Position numbers and translations under genes: made by a program. Under the pieces are notes generated by a model. The model was not told the DNA's origin and searched no databases. It saw nothing but the letters and a program-made list of their open reading frames with translations. 64,000 nt of DNA from Oryza sativa Japonica Group (Eukaryota; Streptophyta; Magnoliopsida; Poales; Poaceae), in NCBI RefSeq assembly GCF_034140825.1, contig NC_089041.1, positions 20,473,501-20,537,500 on the forward strand, given 5' to 3'. Positions within the stretch are counted from its first letter, which is position 1, and the number at the start of each line of letters is the position of its first letter. Of the stretch, positions 29,083 to 43,740 are shown one piece after another.

Positions 29083-30160
29083 ACTACCTACTGGATACTG
29101 AAGTTGTGGGTCTATTGTGCTTCATACTTCAATGTTATTAGGAACTTAATTTAAGCAGACCATATCATGTATTCAAGTATCATCGTCTGACATTTACTCT
29201 AGCAAGGATTGGCTTTCTGCTGAATCAAGTTTTCTTGCTTAATGCTCGTCGAATCCAATGTGATGCATGTCTTTAGATGGCACTGCAATTGTGACTTTTG
29301 TCTTATGGCAGTTTTATCTCCCTAAGTCCTCAGTGTCTGTTTTTCGTTATCTTACCCGAGTTTGCAATCCTAGAGCGACCCACGTAAACGAATTCCTGTG
29401 ACATGAATCCCTGAGAGGCTAGTCTGATGAACTTCCGTTTTTCAGATCGAATTTCGTATATGGTTAACTATACTATGTTTTGTTCAATATCTTCGTAACG
29501 AGATGGAAGGTATGGAATACTATGGATGGAGGTGAATTGAAAGATAGGCCTTGGTCTTGTGATTGTTATCTTAGAAGGTCGATACTAATGTTTGGTCTTG
29601 TGGCGTTAGTGAAACTGTTTTCGTAGCAATGTTTGGTCTTGTGATGTTATTGAACTGTTTTCGTAGCATTGTATTACTTGTTCCATTCTTCATGCATGAT
29701 TTGGATAGGTTATTGACAATTGTTTATAGTAATGAATTAAATATTACACTCCTAAATTATTATAAACCGAATAAATAGCTTAAAGCGAGCCAGGCAATGC
29801 TGATGTAGAAAATTTCTAGTTTGAGAACCGTGGTATGCATATCCCGAAGTTCATAAGCTGAAAAGATTGCACCCTAAATCTAATGTATTGTAGTTTTCCT
29901 GTACTGAAAATGCTGTTGGATCGGACAGCCGTGGTGATTGGTTGCGTTCATTTTCAAGTTGTAGCCAAGTTAAATAAAGTATAGAAGGATATGCAAGTAG
30001 CAACATCGGAGGAGTGCCATCGCAGTGATCCTCCCAAAAAGCACGAAAGAAACATCTTCATTGGAACCTAAGCAGCTCTGGCCTTTTGAGCCCAGAAAAG
30101 CTATCCTTGATTCAAGCACAAACCGTCATTTGGTTATATGCTTTCTCCAAATACTAGCAT
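29083..30160. other. eL42-4 3' flank and intergenic DNA
   Basis: Conserved eL42 3' region, the intact Helitron empty site near 29752, then after 29915 single-copy-type DNA towards the GPT gene. A block at 30090-30150 is repeated in diverged form at 30672-30745 (CCTTTTGAGCCCAGAAAAGCT). Confidence 0.45.
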
Positions 30161-30646
30161 GAGTAAATTGCATTGGCGGTACACGAACTTGCTAGGTGGA
30201 AGCAATCTAGTACATAAACTTATAAAACGCTCATTTTGATACACGAACTTGTTAGGTGCATGTGAATCAAGGCCAAAAGAAAAAACAAAGCTAATCTTAT
30301 TTTAGTGTTAATTAGGATACTACATAAACACATGTGTGAGAAAAATGCTAAGTACATATACATTTGTTCAATAAAAAGGGGTTAATAAGGCCTAAAGATT
30401 GTATGGAGAAAGACACAAAAATACTGAGAAATAGTGCAAGGGGTAGAACAAAGAATAATAAAGCACAAATGCATGTCTCATGTCCACCTCCATATGCACA
30501 TCTCGTCCTAATCAGTGTATAACTTAGTAAAATTGATTATGATGTGTCATTTTGACCTTGTTTCACATGCATCGAACAAATTCATGTACCGAAACAAGTC
30601 TTTTACAAGTTCGTGTAGTAAAGTGCATCCATCTGGCAATTTACTC
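30161..30646. mobile_element. Small MULE-like element, unit 1
   Basis: Flanked by the exact 9-bp TACTAGCAT (30152-30160, 30647-30655). Ends GAGTAAATTGC and GCAATTTACTC are inverted, and ACACGAACTTG / CAAGTTCGTGT continue the pairing inward. 486 bp, no coding capacity. Confidence 0.78.
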
Positions 30647-31067
30647 TACTAGCATTTGAAGCTAAAAGGCTTTGGCCTTTTGGAGCCCAGAAAAGCTGTT
30701 CTTGATTCCAGAACAGATCGTCATTTTTGGGGTATATGCCTCCTCCAGAATCCTAAAATTCTCATTTCATGTAAGGAAAATCGCAAGTGTCCAACGCTGA
30801 ATCCATCCCAGAGATCTCAGTGAGCAAATTGCACAGCGCCAGTTGGGACTATTCAAGGATTTTCAGGGCCATGCCCTGTACCCATCATCCATCACCCAGC
30901 AACAAAACAAGCCGGACCGTAGTGTGTCAAGCATGCACTGCTTCTGCTCTCCGATCTAACCGGTAGCCCCCAACTCATTCTGAACCACACCTTGTGTTTT
31001 GGACCACATCACAAAATTCAGAAGCAGCAGCAGCAGCAGCAAAGGGTCAAGCAAAAAATCTAACAGC

Positions 31068-31073
31068 TTTATT
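31068..31073 (-). terminator. Poly(A) signal of the GPT gene, unit 1
   Basis: TTTATT here is AATAAA on the minus strand, about 220 bases past the GPT stop. A (GCA)n run lies just beyond it near 31025-31041. Confidence 0.5.
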
Positions 31074-31293
31074 TAGGCAGATCCACCTCTCTACATCATC
31101 ATAGTCATAGTACAAGAACTCGACGAATTCAGAAGAAACATTGGCAGCTACACCTAGAGAAAGAAAAATGAAAAGAAAAGAAGATCTAATATATTACAAG
31201 GGATCCTTGGATATATGCTCATAGCATTGTTACATCCCGAGCACCGAGTCGCGACTTGTGGCGAAAACGGGTGCCATTTCCATGCTTATGCCA

Positions 31294-33347
31294 TTACTGC
31301 TTCGCCTGAAAAAATGAGATGTTTTTTTTTTGGTTAGAGATTCAGACTTATGTTCATGAATTGGCTCTTTTGTGAAAAATGTGATTTGGTAAAACATGTG
31401 CGGAAAATCTACCTGAGAGTAGATGAAAGTTCCGAGAATCGCAATGGCGGCTCCGAGGGCGTTGATGGGCTGGACCGGCGTGTGGAAGATGATGATGGAG
31501 GCGACAATGACGGAGATCCGCTTCATGGTGTTGCCGATGCTGAATGTCAGTGGTGAGATCTCGTCCAATGACATGTAGGACACTTGGTTGTACAAGTGGT
31601 AGAACACACTCTGCGCCGCCACCCACCTACAAAACCACAGAGAAATCCATGGCCACATGAATCAGCTGGATTATCACACAAAAATATCATCAAATCTTTT
31701 GATACTTCTTATTTCTCTTTCAGAATGAACTGAAGAAGATATTGCCGCTTAGGAGGAAATGATAGTGATAGGACGATCCTATATCTATATTAATTGATAA
31801 TGGTTCTTTTTGTATAGAATACTTGAGTGATGTTACTGAAAGTACAAAGTGTTGCATGCTGAAACTGTTTGAAAGCTTAGGTCAAGCACTTATCACTAGA
31901 AATTTTTTGCCCAATTGATACCCAAAAATCTCAACTGACGTGATGGTTGTGACAGTGAAACGGTGAGAAGTGGTACAAAGAAAAGCATGTGAGGCTCACC
32001 AGACGAAGTTTGGACCGATCTCGGCGACGGCTTTTTGCCAGCCGGCAGCCCACACCTTGGGCCCCTCCATGGCGAAGGCGAAAGGGAGGAGGATGACCAG
32101 CGAGAGCATGGAGAGGCAGGCGTAGTAGTTCATCCCGCTCACCGACTTGCCCTTCATCCCCTTCTTGGAGAATATGTTCCGGAACACGAATGCCAGGTTC
32201 GAGATCATCGCCCCCATGAATCCTGCATCGAATTTTCAGCAATACACGATGAACAGATTGATGTGATGTGTCAGGTTTATGAACAAATTGTGCACTTTTT
32301 CGTGGCTGGTGTATATTTCTTTATCTGACATAAGAAAACATATCTTTGGTTAATGGACAGTTCTTGTTCTGAAGAATTCTTGGAGATAATATCTATTTTT
32401 TTAATCAAAAAGTGAGGATATTTCTGGTGTATCTGCTGCAAGTATCTCCAGGATTTCAGGTGGAGAGACAGAGAGATGCAGAGTGTTTGCTCACTCACCA
32501 ATCATGTTGAAATTGAGCTCGGTGATGGCGGCGAGGGCGCATCCGCCGATGATTGGGAGGAGGGAGAAGTAGACCGGCGCCGGGAAGTGCTCGCCGAGGA
32601 AGAACCTGGAGACGAGCACGCTGAACGCCGGCTCGCCGCTCTTGATGATGTGGGTGAACGACACCGCCACCTTCGCCATGCTCACCGTCGCCGCCACGTG
32701 CCCGATGGTGTGCGCGATCGCCACCTGCTCGTCCCACAACGAGCAAAAACGAATCCCCAAATCCAACGAACGCGTCAGAGATTCAGAATAGAACAGAATC
32801 AAGAAGGAGGAGACGATGGTGTCCATGGTCAATGCGATCTCACCGGTGACAGGGCCTTCCAGAAATCGAGGTCGGTGGCGGGCGCCTCGGCGATCCTGGT
32901 GGCCCAGGAGGCGAGCATGATGGCGGAGCCGGCGGCGAGGGAGAGCGTGGACGTGAGCCACGGGTAAGGGAACGCGTTGAGCACCTTCTTGTTGTAGATG
33001 TTGAAGATCACGTTCAGCGCCCACCACGTCGCGAAGTAGACCCCGATCTTGGCCCGCCTCGCCGCCTCCTCCGGCGCCGCGCCCGCCGGTGCAGCCTCCA
33101 CCGGCCGGGCGCCGTCGGCGGTGGCGGACGGCGGCGGCGGCGCCGGTGACGCGACGCGCGACGCCAGGAATAACGGGTCCTGCTGCCGGTACAGGGGGCG
33201 CGCCGAGAGGGAGAGGGGACGTGGCCCGGCGGCGGCGGCGGCGGCGGCGAAGAGGGGAGGGAGGTGGAGGGGCTTGAATAATGCCATCTTGGGCGCCGTG
33301 GCGGTCCCGGCCGTGGAGAGCTTGACGGAGGCGGCGGCGGCGAGCAT
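31294..33347 (-). CDS. GPT: Plastid glucose-6-phosphate/phosphate translocator, unit 1
   Basis: Exons in reading order: 33347-32844, 32724-32499, 32222-32000, 31626-31413, 31305-31294; all GT-AG; 392 residues. The last exon codes only Ala-Lys-Gln-stop. The first 95 or so residues are Ala/Pro/Arg-rich, a plastid transit peptide. The membrane core of the triose-phosphate-translocator family (DMT superfamily) starts at about 100 (AKIGVYFATWWALNVIFN). SFTHIIKSGEP (190-200) and NTMKRIS (350-356, with the substrate-binding Lys-Arg pair) are of GPT type, as is the C-terminus LGTFIYSQAKQ. It exchanges glucose 6-phosphate for phosphate at the inner envelope, feeding starch synthesis and the oxidative pentose phosphate pathway. 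The start at 33347 was preferred over an upstream in-frame ATG (33464) lying in LINE-derived DNA. Homology to the LINE begins at 33438, so little of the native 5' region remains. Confidence 0.9.
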
Positions 33348-33437
33348 ATTGGCGGCGGGAATGGTGGCGCCGGCTTCTTCAGTTACAGTTACTGTGTTGT
33401 GTTGTAGCCGGCCGTCCGTACGTCTATGGCGGCGATG

Positions 33438-34301
33438 GGTTGCGGCCATAGAGACCGCTCGCATCGAGTCTTCTTCAATCCGACTATAACAAATTGCTAG
33501 CTAGTTCCACGCCCTCCAACGCCCTTTTAGGGAAGGAAGCCTCAAAGGAGGGAGGGCCGCCGAACAATGTGGTTGAGGACAATCCAAGGAAAAGGGTGGA
33601 GACGAAGAGGGAGCTGGACAAAAGATAAGTGGTAGAGGGGGGAATCCTACAGCTAGAAGAACATCAACCGCGTCAACAGGGAAGGCTGCAAGAATAGTAG
33701 CCATTCAAGCCAAAGAAAACCGTAGGCACTAACATAAAAGACCTGACCTAATCCATCAATCAAGGAGCATGCTAAAAGGAGATCTAGAGAGAGGGAGAGG
33801 CACTGGCAAATCCTAATTGATGGATCAGAGCCAAGCATGTTATGGCAAGGAGCTCGTTGGCTAGCTCAAGGGCGCCTCAAAGAGGAGGGAGGAGGAGGGA
33901 TGGGGATGGAAGAAGGTGTTGGGCAAGGTCACCAGTCCCGCGGGGGAGGGGGGGTCCGAGGCCAGAGCCTGCCACCGGTGCCACGGATTCGACCAGATCC
34001 AGACGCTAGGAGCGCAGATCTGCACGCCACCAGTCGGGGGCGCCGGGCCTAGCCTTCATCGCCGGCTGAGGGGGGGGGGACTATAAGGAGCCAAGCCGAG
34101 GCCCATCACCGCCCTCACGGACGACACGTCGCCAGACAGCACCGCTGGCGACTGCCCTCCGCGGCCAAGGAGCACGACCGCTCCTTCGCCGGGAACAGCA
34201 CACCGTCGCCGGGACACACGCCGCCGCACCGCCTCCACCACGCCCCATCGCGCCACCGCGCACGGCATTGTTGCTCTCCTCCGGCCAGGTCCAAAAGCAG
34301 G
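33438..34301 (-). mobile_element. LINE-like fragment upstream of GPT, unit 1
   Basis: Corresponds to 7492-8362 of the complete element, same orientation as GPT. It is more similar to the piece at 19052 than to the full element (shared GTCACCGCCCTCACGGACGAC-like variants). It is cut off at the unit junction, so its 5' end and right flank are missing. Confidence 0.82.
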
Positions 34302-34572
34302 GTGCATTTTTCATGTTATGATACATGGTTCCTGTTTTCAGGCAAAAACCACCAAGAAGATTGTGCTGAAGCTGCAATGCCAAAGCTGCAAGCATTACTC
34401 CCAGCACCCCATCAAGGTATTTTTGCAATGTGAAGATTCAAGCTGAAAATTCTCATGAATCAGTATCTTTTTAGATGTGTTGGATGCTCACTTACATAAT
34501 TATTCTGTGCAGAGGTGCAAGCATTTTAAAATTGGTGGAGACAAGAAGGGCAAGGGAACGTCTCTTTTCTAA
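34302..34572 (+). pseudogene. eL42 type B fragment (exons 3-4), unit 2
   Basis: Starts inside intron 2 (GTGCATTTTTC) and contains exon 3 (34342-34416) and exon 4 (34513-34572). No exon 1-2 or promoter. Exon 4 has AAA for GAA (Glu92 to Lys), the only amino-acid change among all copies, as expected for a piece no longer under selection. It is joined directly to the LINE fragment. Confidence 0.9.
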
Positions 34573-35222
34573 ACTACCTACTGGATACTGAAGTTGTGGG
34601 TCTACTGTGCTTCATACTTCAATGTTATTAGGAGCTTAATTTAAGCAGACCATATCATGTATTCAAGTACTCTAGCAAGGATTGGCTTTCTGCTGAATCA
34701 AGTTTTGTTGCTTAATGCTCATTGAATCCAATGTGATGCATGTGTTTATGTTGCACTGCAATTTTGTCTTATGGCAGTTTTATCTCCCTAAGTACTCGGT
34801 GTCTGTTTTTCGTTATCTTACCTATGTTTGCAATCCTAGAGCGACCCACTTAAACGAATTCCTGTGACATGAATCCCTGAGAGGTTAGTCTGATGAACTT
34901 CCATTTTTCAGACTGAATTTCGTATATGGTTAACTATACTATGTTTTGTTCAATATCTTCGTCACGAGATAGAAGGTATGGAATACCATGGATGGAGGTG
35001 AATTGTAAGATAGGCCTTGGTCTTGTGATTGTTATCTTAGAAGGTCGATACTAATGTTTGGTCTTGTGGCGTTAGTGAAACTGTTTTCGTAGCAATGTTT
35101 GGTCTTGTGATGTTAGTGAACTGTTTTCGTAGCATTGTAGTACTTGTTCCATTCTTCATGCATGATTTGGATAGGTTATTGACAATTGTTTATAGTAATG
35201 AATTAAATATTACACTCCTAAA

Positions 35223-37111
35223 TCTATTATATAATTAAAGGAATAGAAAAAAGAGCCTCCACGTTTACTCTCATGGCTTAGAAATTCTCACATTAATCGG
35301 AGAAAAAAAAACAGAGTCCATATAGAAATACAATTTAGAAATAGCTGAAATTCGGAATTAAAAAATAAGGAATATTAGAAGAGAAGACTAGAGTTCATAT
35401 AGAAATACACTTTAGAAATAGTTGAAATTTGGAATTAAAAAATAAGGAATATTAGAAGAGGAGTATAGAGTCCATATAGAAATACAATTAGGAAATAATA
35501 GAAATTCGGAATTAAAAATAAAGAATATTAGAAGTAGAGTATAGAGTCCATATAGAAATACAATTAGGAAATAATAGAAATTCTGAATTAAAAATAAGGA
35601 ATATTAGAAGTAGAGTATAAAGTCCATATAGAAATACAATTAAGAAAAAATAGAAATTCAGAATTAAAAAATAAGAAATATTAGAAGTAGAGTATAGAGT
35701 CCATATAGGAATTTAAAACTAACTAAAATTCGGAAAAAAAAAGGAGCCTCTACGTTCGCTCCCATGGCCTAGAAATTCTCACATTAATCGAAGAAAAAGA
35801 AAAAAACAGAGTTCATATAGAAATACAATTTAGAAATAGCTGAAATTCAGAATTAAAAATAAGGAATATTAGAAGAGGAGACTAGAGTCCATATAGAAAT
35901 ACACTTTAGAAATAGCTGAAATTCGGAATTAAAAAAAGAAATATTAGAATAGGAGTATAGAGTCCATATAGAAATACAATTAGGAAATAGTTGAAATTCG
36001 GAATTAAAAATAAGGAATATTAGAAGTAGAGTATAGAGTCCATATAGAAATACAATTAGGAAATAATTGAAATTCGGAATTAAAAATAAGGAATATTAGA
36101 AGTAGAGTATAGAGTCCATATAGAAATACAATTAGGAAATAACTGAAATTCGGAATTAAAAATAAGGAATATTAGAAGTAGAGCATAGAGTCCATATAGA
36201 AATACAATTAAGAAAAAAAATAGAAATTTGGAATTAAAAATAAGAAATATTAGAAGTAGAGTATAGAGTCCATATAGGAATTTCAAACTAACTAAAATTC
36301 GGAAAAAAAAAGGAGCCTTCACGTTCGCTCTCATGATCTAGAAATTCTCACATTAATCGGAGAAAAAGAAAAAGCAGAATCTATATAGAAATACAATTTA
36401 GAAATAGCTGAAATTCGGAATTAAAAAAAAGAAATATTAAAAGAGGAGACTAGAGTCCATATAGAAATACAATTTAGAAATAGTTGAAATTCGGAATTAA
36501 AAAATAAGGAATATTAGAAGTGGAGACTAGAGTCCATATAGAAATACAATTAGGAAATAACTGAAATTCGAAATTAAAAATAAGGAATATTAGAAGTAGA
36601 GTATAGAGTACATATAGAAATACAATTAGGAAATAACCGAAATTTGGAATTAAAAATAAGAAATATTAGAAGTAGAGTATAGAGTCCTTATAGAAATACA
36701 ATTAAGAAAAAAAATAGAAATTTGGAATTAAAAAATAAGGAATATTAGAAGTAGAATATAGAGTTCATATTGGAATTTAAAACCAACTAAAATTCGGAAT
36801 AAAAAGGAGCTTTCAGGTTCGCTCTCATGGCATAGAAATTCTCACATTAATCAGAGAAAAAGAAAAAACAGAGTCCATATAGAAATACAATTTAGAAATA
36901 GCTGAAATTCAGAATTAAAAAATAAGAAATATTAGAAGAGGAGACTAGAGTAGTTATTACACATTAGTAGTTTTGAAAAGTTATTGCAAAATTTAAAATT
37001 ATGTTGTCATTGTAATATATTATAATAATATAATGAGAAAACATATATGCTATTATATGAGAGAAAATATAATGATGCTAGCCGCGCAATATGCGCAGGC
37101 CACCATGCTAG
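35223..37111. mobile_element. Helitron, unit 2
   Basis: Copy of 17001-18892 including the minisatellite; 1889 bp. TC start, hairpin and CTAG end conserved. Confidence 0.88.
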
Positions 37112-37270
37112 TTATTATAAACCGAATAAATAGCTTAGAACGAGCCAGGCAATGCTGATGTAGAAAATTTCTAGTTTGAGAACAGTGGTATGCATATCCC
37201 GAAGTTCATAAGCTGAAAAGATTGCACCCTAAATCTAATGTATTGTAATTTTCCTGTACTGAAAATGCTG

Positions 37271-37784
37271 AGGGGGGGACTACAAGGAGCCAAGCCGAGG
37301 CCCGTCACCGCCCTCACGGACGACACGTCGCCAGACAGCACCGCTAGCGACTGCCCTCCGCGGCCAAGGAGCACGACCGCTCCTTCGCCGGGAACAGCAC
37401 ACCGTCGCCGGGACACACGCCGCCGCACCGCCTCCACCACGCCCCATCGCGCCACCGCGCACGGCATTGTTGCTCTCCTCCGGCCAGGTCCAAAAGCAGG
37501 GTGCCAGATCCAGCCACGGGGGCGCCAGATCCGAAGCTTCGCGCCGCGCTGATGTCAGCCCCCACCTATCACGCGCCGCGTCATCATCCTCACGCTGAGC
37601 CGTCGCGTCGCCGAGGAATGGCCTCGCCGCCGCCCTCACAGTTGGCCGCGCGGAACTCCGGTGGCGCGCTCCGGCGGCGGCGAGGGGGGAGAGGAAGGGA
37701 GGGGGCGGCGGGGGCTAGGGTTCACCCCCTGTGCCGCTCGCGTGAGAGGGCGACGCGGGGGTCGTGCCGGCTTCGTACTCTTCC
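37271..37784 (-). mobile_element. LINE-like fragment, unit 2
   Basis: Copy of 19052-19565 with the same GCTG junction. Confidence 0.8.
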
Positions 37785-38502
37785 AATTGAGGATAAGATG
37801 AACTGATGTGATAAGTAGTACGGGATTGTACTTATTTTAAAACAAAATTTGAATATAAAATCATACTTATTTTAGAAGGATTGTAGTATTTGGACTTGGG
37901 AGTAATTTTACTGTTCTTGGTATTAGAAGGTACCATTTCTTTTATATAAAACTTGGTATTTCTCGAGGTATAAAAAACATACGGTTAGGACCGTAACGAA
38001 CTGTGTTAGCTGTAGGTTTGCATCTGTTCCCAAGGTGATTTAATTTGAGCAATTGCAAATAGCTTTTTCTTCTTTCACTCGGCAGCTGAATCTTGCTTGG
38101 TGGAGTACTCGGGCCGTGCACGTTCATCCACGGGTTTGATTTGACATTGGTCATGAGCGCGTTTTAGTGGACAAAGTGGTGGTTAGCATAGTGAAATTGT
38201 CAACGCGAGAAGCAGAAACCAATTGCTGTTGCTGTCGCCGGTACCAATACTGTATGGTGTTCCTGTTCCATCAGAATTCAGTCGAGTGCATGGCAGCTCA
38301 TTCTTGTGGCCCATCACACAATTAATCTCCGACGATGTACTGTACGTAGTGGAGCATTTAGATTAGTAATTCTCGAATACATTTTCGTAAGGGTTAAGTG
38401 GGCATATGTAACGTGTTCACTCCTTGTTACTATCTCTGTTTTCAGATGAGTGACATCATCAGCATAGTCCGCAATACACATTTTATCATCATAACAATTT
38501 TA

Positions 38503-39107
38503 CACTATAAAAAACGATTTTTCGTGATGTTACCCTATATTTTACGCTGGCGTCCATATGCAAAAACCGCCAAAAAAACATAACAATAGGTGGGGGGCTA
38601 CGGACCACCAGCAGAAACCAATTTTTGCTGATAACCACGCTAAGAGAAATGCCTAAAAAAACTACTCTATTTTTCGAGACGAACCTCTTAAGTGTCTGCC
38701 AGTTTTTCGAGGCGGACCTCTTAAGTGTCCGCCAGCGAAAAATCTCATTTTCACCGGCAGTAGGTAAGGAGGACCACTGCGAAAAATGTTTTGGGCGAAT
38801 ATATAAATCTACTGTCCCCCACCCCCACCGCTCCCTTCTCCCTTCCCCCACTGCGCGGCCCCTCCGCCGCCTCTCTTCCTTCTCTCTCGGTTTCACCTTC
38901 TTCCTCCCTTCTCCACCGCCGCCGGCTGCCGTCGCCTCTACCGCCTCTCCGCGGTGGTGGGGCGTGGCCTCCTCCTCTCCACCGCTAGCCGCCATAAGCT
39001 CGGGGCCGGATTCGGCCGCTGCGACGATGGTGGAGGCCGGATCTGCCGCCGCGACGACGGGGGAGGCTAGATCCGTCGCCGCGACCGCCGCAGGGCCACT
39101 AGTCTCT
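38503..39107. mobile_element. CACTA-like fragment, unit 2
   Basis: Copy of 20284-20888. The DNA on both sides (37785-38502, 39108-39480) contains nothing recognised. Confidence 0.4.
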
Positions 39108-39480
39108 AAAGACTAAACTATATATTTAAAAAAACATTACCAATATAACTTTATGAAAGAGAGTTTCTCATAAAAAAAAATATACCAATATAACTTTTCA
39201 TATTTTAAATATTTTTACGTCTATTAAATTTTTAAGGTTTCAAGATTTGACTGCACTTACAGGAGATACTACTATACAAGAATCAACGAGAAACGAATTT
39301 TTAAGTTGCGATAAACTGGTAGTAGTAAGATTTTGTGAACAAGGATAATGCATATCTGTGTAAAAAAAATATATAGTGCAAATCACATATACATTGAAAA
39401 TCTAGAAACTATTGTCACGAGTAAAATTTTTACCAACCAAACGGCCACAATGTCGCGCAGGGCTTATCCGGGGCACTACT

Positions 39481-39667
39481 GCCCATGGGCTGAAAGTGCG
39501 GCCACAAGCCCACAATATCTTGCGGGGCTTAGCCGGGGCACCACGGCCCATGGGCTCTATCTCCCTCACCAGTAAAGCCCTAGCCTCCAAGACCGCACCC
39601 GTATAAAGCTGCAGACCTCTCTCTCCTTCTCCTCCCCCGCCACCGCCGCTCGCCTCCGAAACCCTAG
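39481..39667 (+). promoter_or_regulatory. eL42-5 core promoter
   Basis: Same motif set as copy 3: two GCCCATGGGC, TATAAA, telo-box. Confidence 0.75.
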
Positions 39668-39692
39668 CCGCCCCCTCCCCGCGGCCGCGAAA

Positions 39693-41140
<1,448 letters not shown>

Positions 41141-42152
41141 ATTGCTTGCTACCTACTGGATACTATAGTTGTTGGTCTACTGTGCTTCAATATTTCAATG
41201 TTATTAGGAGCTTATTTAAGCAGACCATATCAATGTATTCAAGTATCATCGTCTGACATTTACTCTAGCAAGGATTGGCTTTCTGCTGAATCAAGTTTTG
41301 TTGCTTAATGCTCGTTGAATCCAATGTGATGCATGTGTTTATATTTTGCTGCAATTTTATCTTACGACAGTTCTATTTACCTTAGTCCTCAGTATCCCTT
41401 TTCTTTTTTTGTTATCTTACCTGCTGTCTTTTGATTAGTAGTTAGCAAACATAGAGCGACCCACTTTAATTACTTCCCGTGACATGAATATGACCTCGAG
41501 AGATTAGTCTAGTGAACTTCCTTTTTCAGACTGAATGTTGTATTGTTAACTGTACTGGCGTTTGGTCAGTATCTTTCGAAAGAGATGGAATGTAGGGACG
41601 TAATTTTATTGCAAGATAATTCATTTGTTCTTGTGGTTCAGTATCTTGGAAGGTCTTGTGATATTAGTGAATTCTTTTCGTAGCATTGCAGTACTTGCTC
41701 TGTCCTTAATGCATGATTCGATAGGCTACGCAATCCCGTTTGTAGTAATGAATTAAAAATTATATATTATTATGAACCGAATAAATAGCTTCGAACAAGC
41801 TAAGCAATGCTGATGTAGAAAAAAATTAGTTTGAGAACCGTGGTATATTCCAAAGTTTGTAACTGTCATAAGCTGCCCCCCAACCCACCCAAAAAAACCG
41901 GATGGCAGCAATCACAACTTAGCATTGCTGCTCATGGCAATGTTCATATACTATGAGTGCGGGTTAGTTCAGACTACAGACACGTGTGGTAATTGTTTTT
42001 TTTTTAGTTTTTTATTTTGTTTGTTAGGTGGTGTTTGGATCCAGGGATTAAACTTTAGTCTTTGTTTTAGATACTAATTTAGAGTATTAAATATTGACTA
42101 CTTACAAAACTAATTACATAAATGAGAGCTAATTCGTGAGACAAATTTTTTA

Positions 42153-43740
42153 GGGTTAATTGGATAGATGCCATTATAAAATCTTTAGTTTTGAAATATA
42201 CCGTTACTATTAAACTATTTAGAAACATGCCATTACAACTTTTTCAGGTATTGGAAATATGTCACTGTACAACCTTTGGATGTGTTTAACAAAAATTTTA
42301 GACCAAATCGCTCTCGTCTTCTCCTTTGTCTCCACCCTCTCCTGTTCATCTTCTTTCTTCCATTTCTTTCCCTTTTGGATCTGGTATCTTAGTATTCTTC
42401 CTCCACATCTCCTTTCTCGGCCAGCAACGGCGGTGTTGTGCTGCACCATCTAGTTTCCCTTCTTCCCTTCGCTGGCCGCATCACCACCTTCTCAGTTTCC
42501 AGCCTCCCCGAGGTCTACTGCAACAACCAAGACGCGGAGCATGTCGTTCTTGAATGTCCAGCACCCGGACGCCCAAGGACGTGCCCCTGTCGGTGCAGCT
42601 GGAGTCATTCGCCTACAGCGGCTTCACCATGGCGTGGTCCACGTCCACCGATTACGTGCTCGTCGACGAGCGCGCCTTGTGCACAGGGCCGGTCCTGAGT
42701 TTTCAAGCTCTAGGACAAAAACTTACGTGGAGGCCCCTATATATATACATAAACTAATATATATATTTATAGTCTTATAAACATGTAATATTTAATATTT
42801 GATATGATAAAATTATCTATATATAATATTTTAAAACTTTCAAAGAGAAATAATATAATCATAAACACTTACTTGGCACTTTCAAAAGTTTCTTCTAAAA
42901 TTTCAATGAAATCATCCGAACATTTTTTCCGTTTTCTTTTTTCGCTACCGGATACATATTTTCTTGACAATATGATTAATGTTGTGCTAAAAAATAATCA
43001 TTAATTATTAAGTAGTACAAGCTAATAATTTTTGATCTATAAAGAGGAAAAAGAAAGATAGAGAAAATTACCTTAGACGACGACTGCGAGGCGCGAGCAG
43101 CCGATCGGCCGATGAGGGCGCGCCGCCGGGCGGTTGGCCTCCAATCGACGTAGTCAGCCAGTCATGCAGAGCCGCTGCGATTTGCTGCCGATTGCCGTGT
43201 TTGCGTTGCGGTTTGCCGCCGTTTACCGTTTGCAACGCGACGCGAGGCGTGATCGAGGCGACGGGAACGGAGTCAGATCGCTTCACTTTTCCTTCGCTCC
43301 TCTTCGTCTTCTGTCTTCGATACCATACATGATTCAGGACTGAGAGCGATGCTGACCCTGGGGGCGTCGTGGGCCATGGCCCATCCGCCATGGGGCCCCC
43401 TAAATTTTGGGGGACTCGGGCGTGCGCACGGGCTGACCCCCCCTAGGGCCGGCCCTGCTTGTGCATGATCCTGACAAAGTGACTATTACTGTGTACTCCT
43501 AATCTCACAGCAGCAAGAAACGGGAGGAAGAAGATGAACAACAGAACAGGAGAGATGGGGGAGGCAAAGGAAGAAGACGGGGGCAATTTGGTCCAAAATT
43601 TTTGTTAGACATATCCAAGGGGTATGTAATGGTATATTTCCAATACCTGAAAAATTATAATGGCATACCTCCAAATAGTTGAGTAGTAATGGTATATTTC
43701 AAAACTGAAGAATTTACAATGGCATGTATCCAATTAACCC
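42153..43740. mobile_element. Pack-MULE-like element, unit 2
   Basis: Copy of 23936-25523, same length and flanks. Confidence 0.85.
42684..43457. mobile_element. Nested hAT element, unit 2
   Basis: Copy of 24467-25240. Confidence 0.87.

Noticed and set aside
33347-33464. N-terminally extended GPT starting at 33464
   Set aside because: The extra residues come from LINE-derived and junction DNA and do not resemble a transit peptide start; kept only as a possibility in the findings.
34081-34428. 115-codon minus frame across the LINE/eL42 junction
   Set aside because: Antisense to eL42 exon 3 and the LINE; a chance frame created by the fusion.
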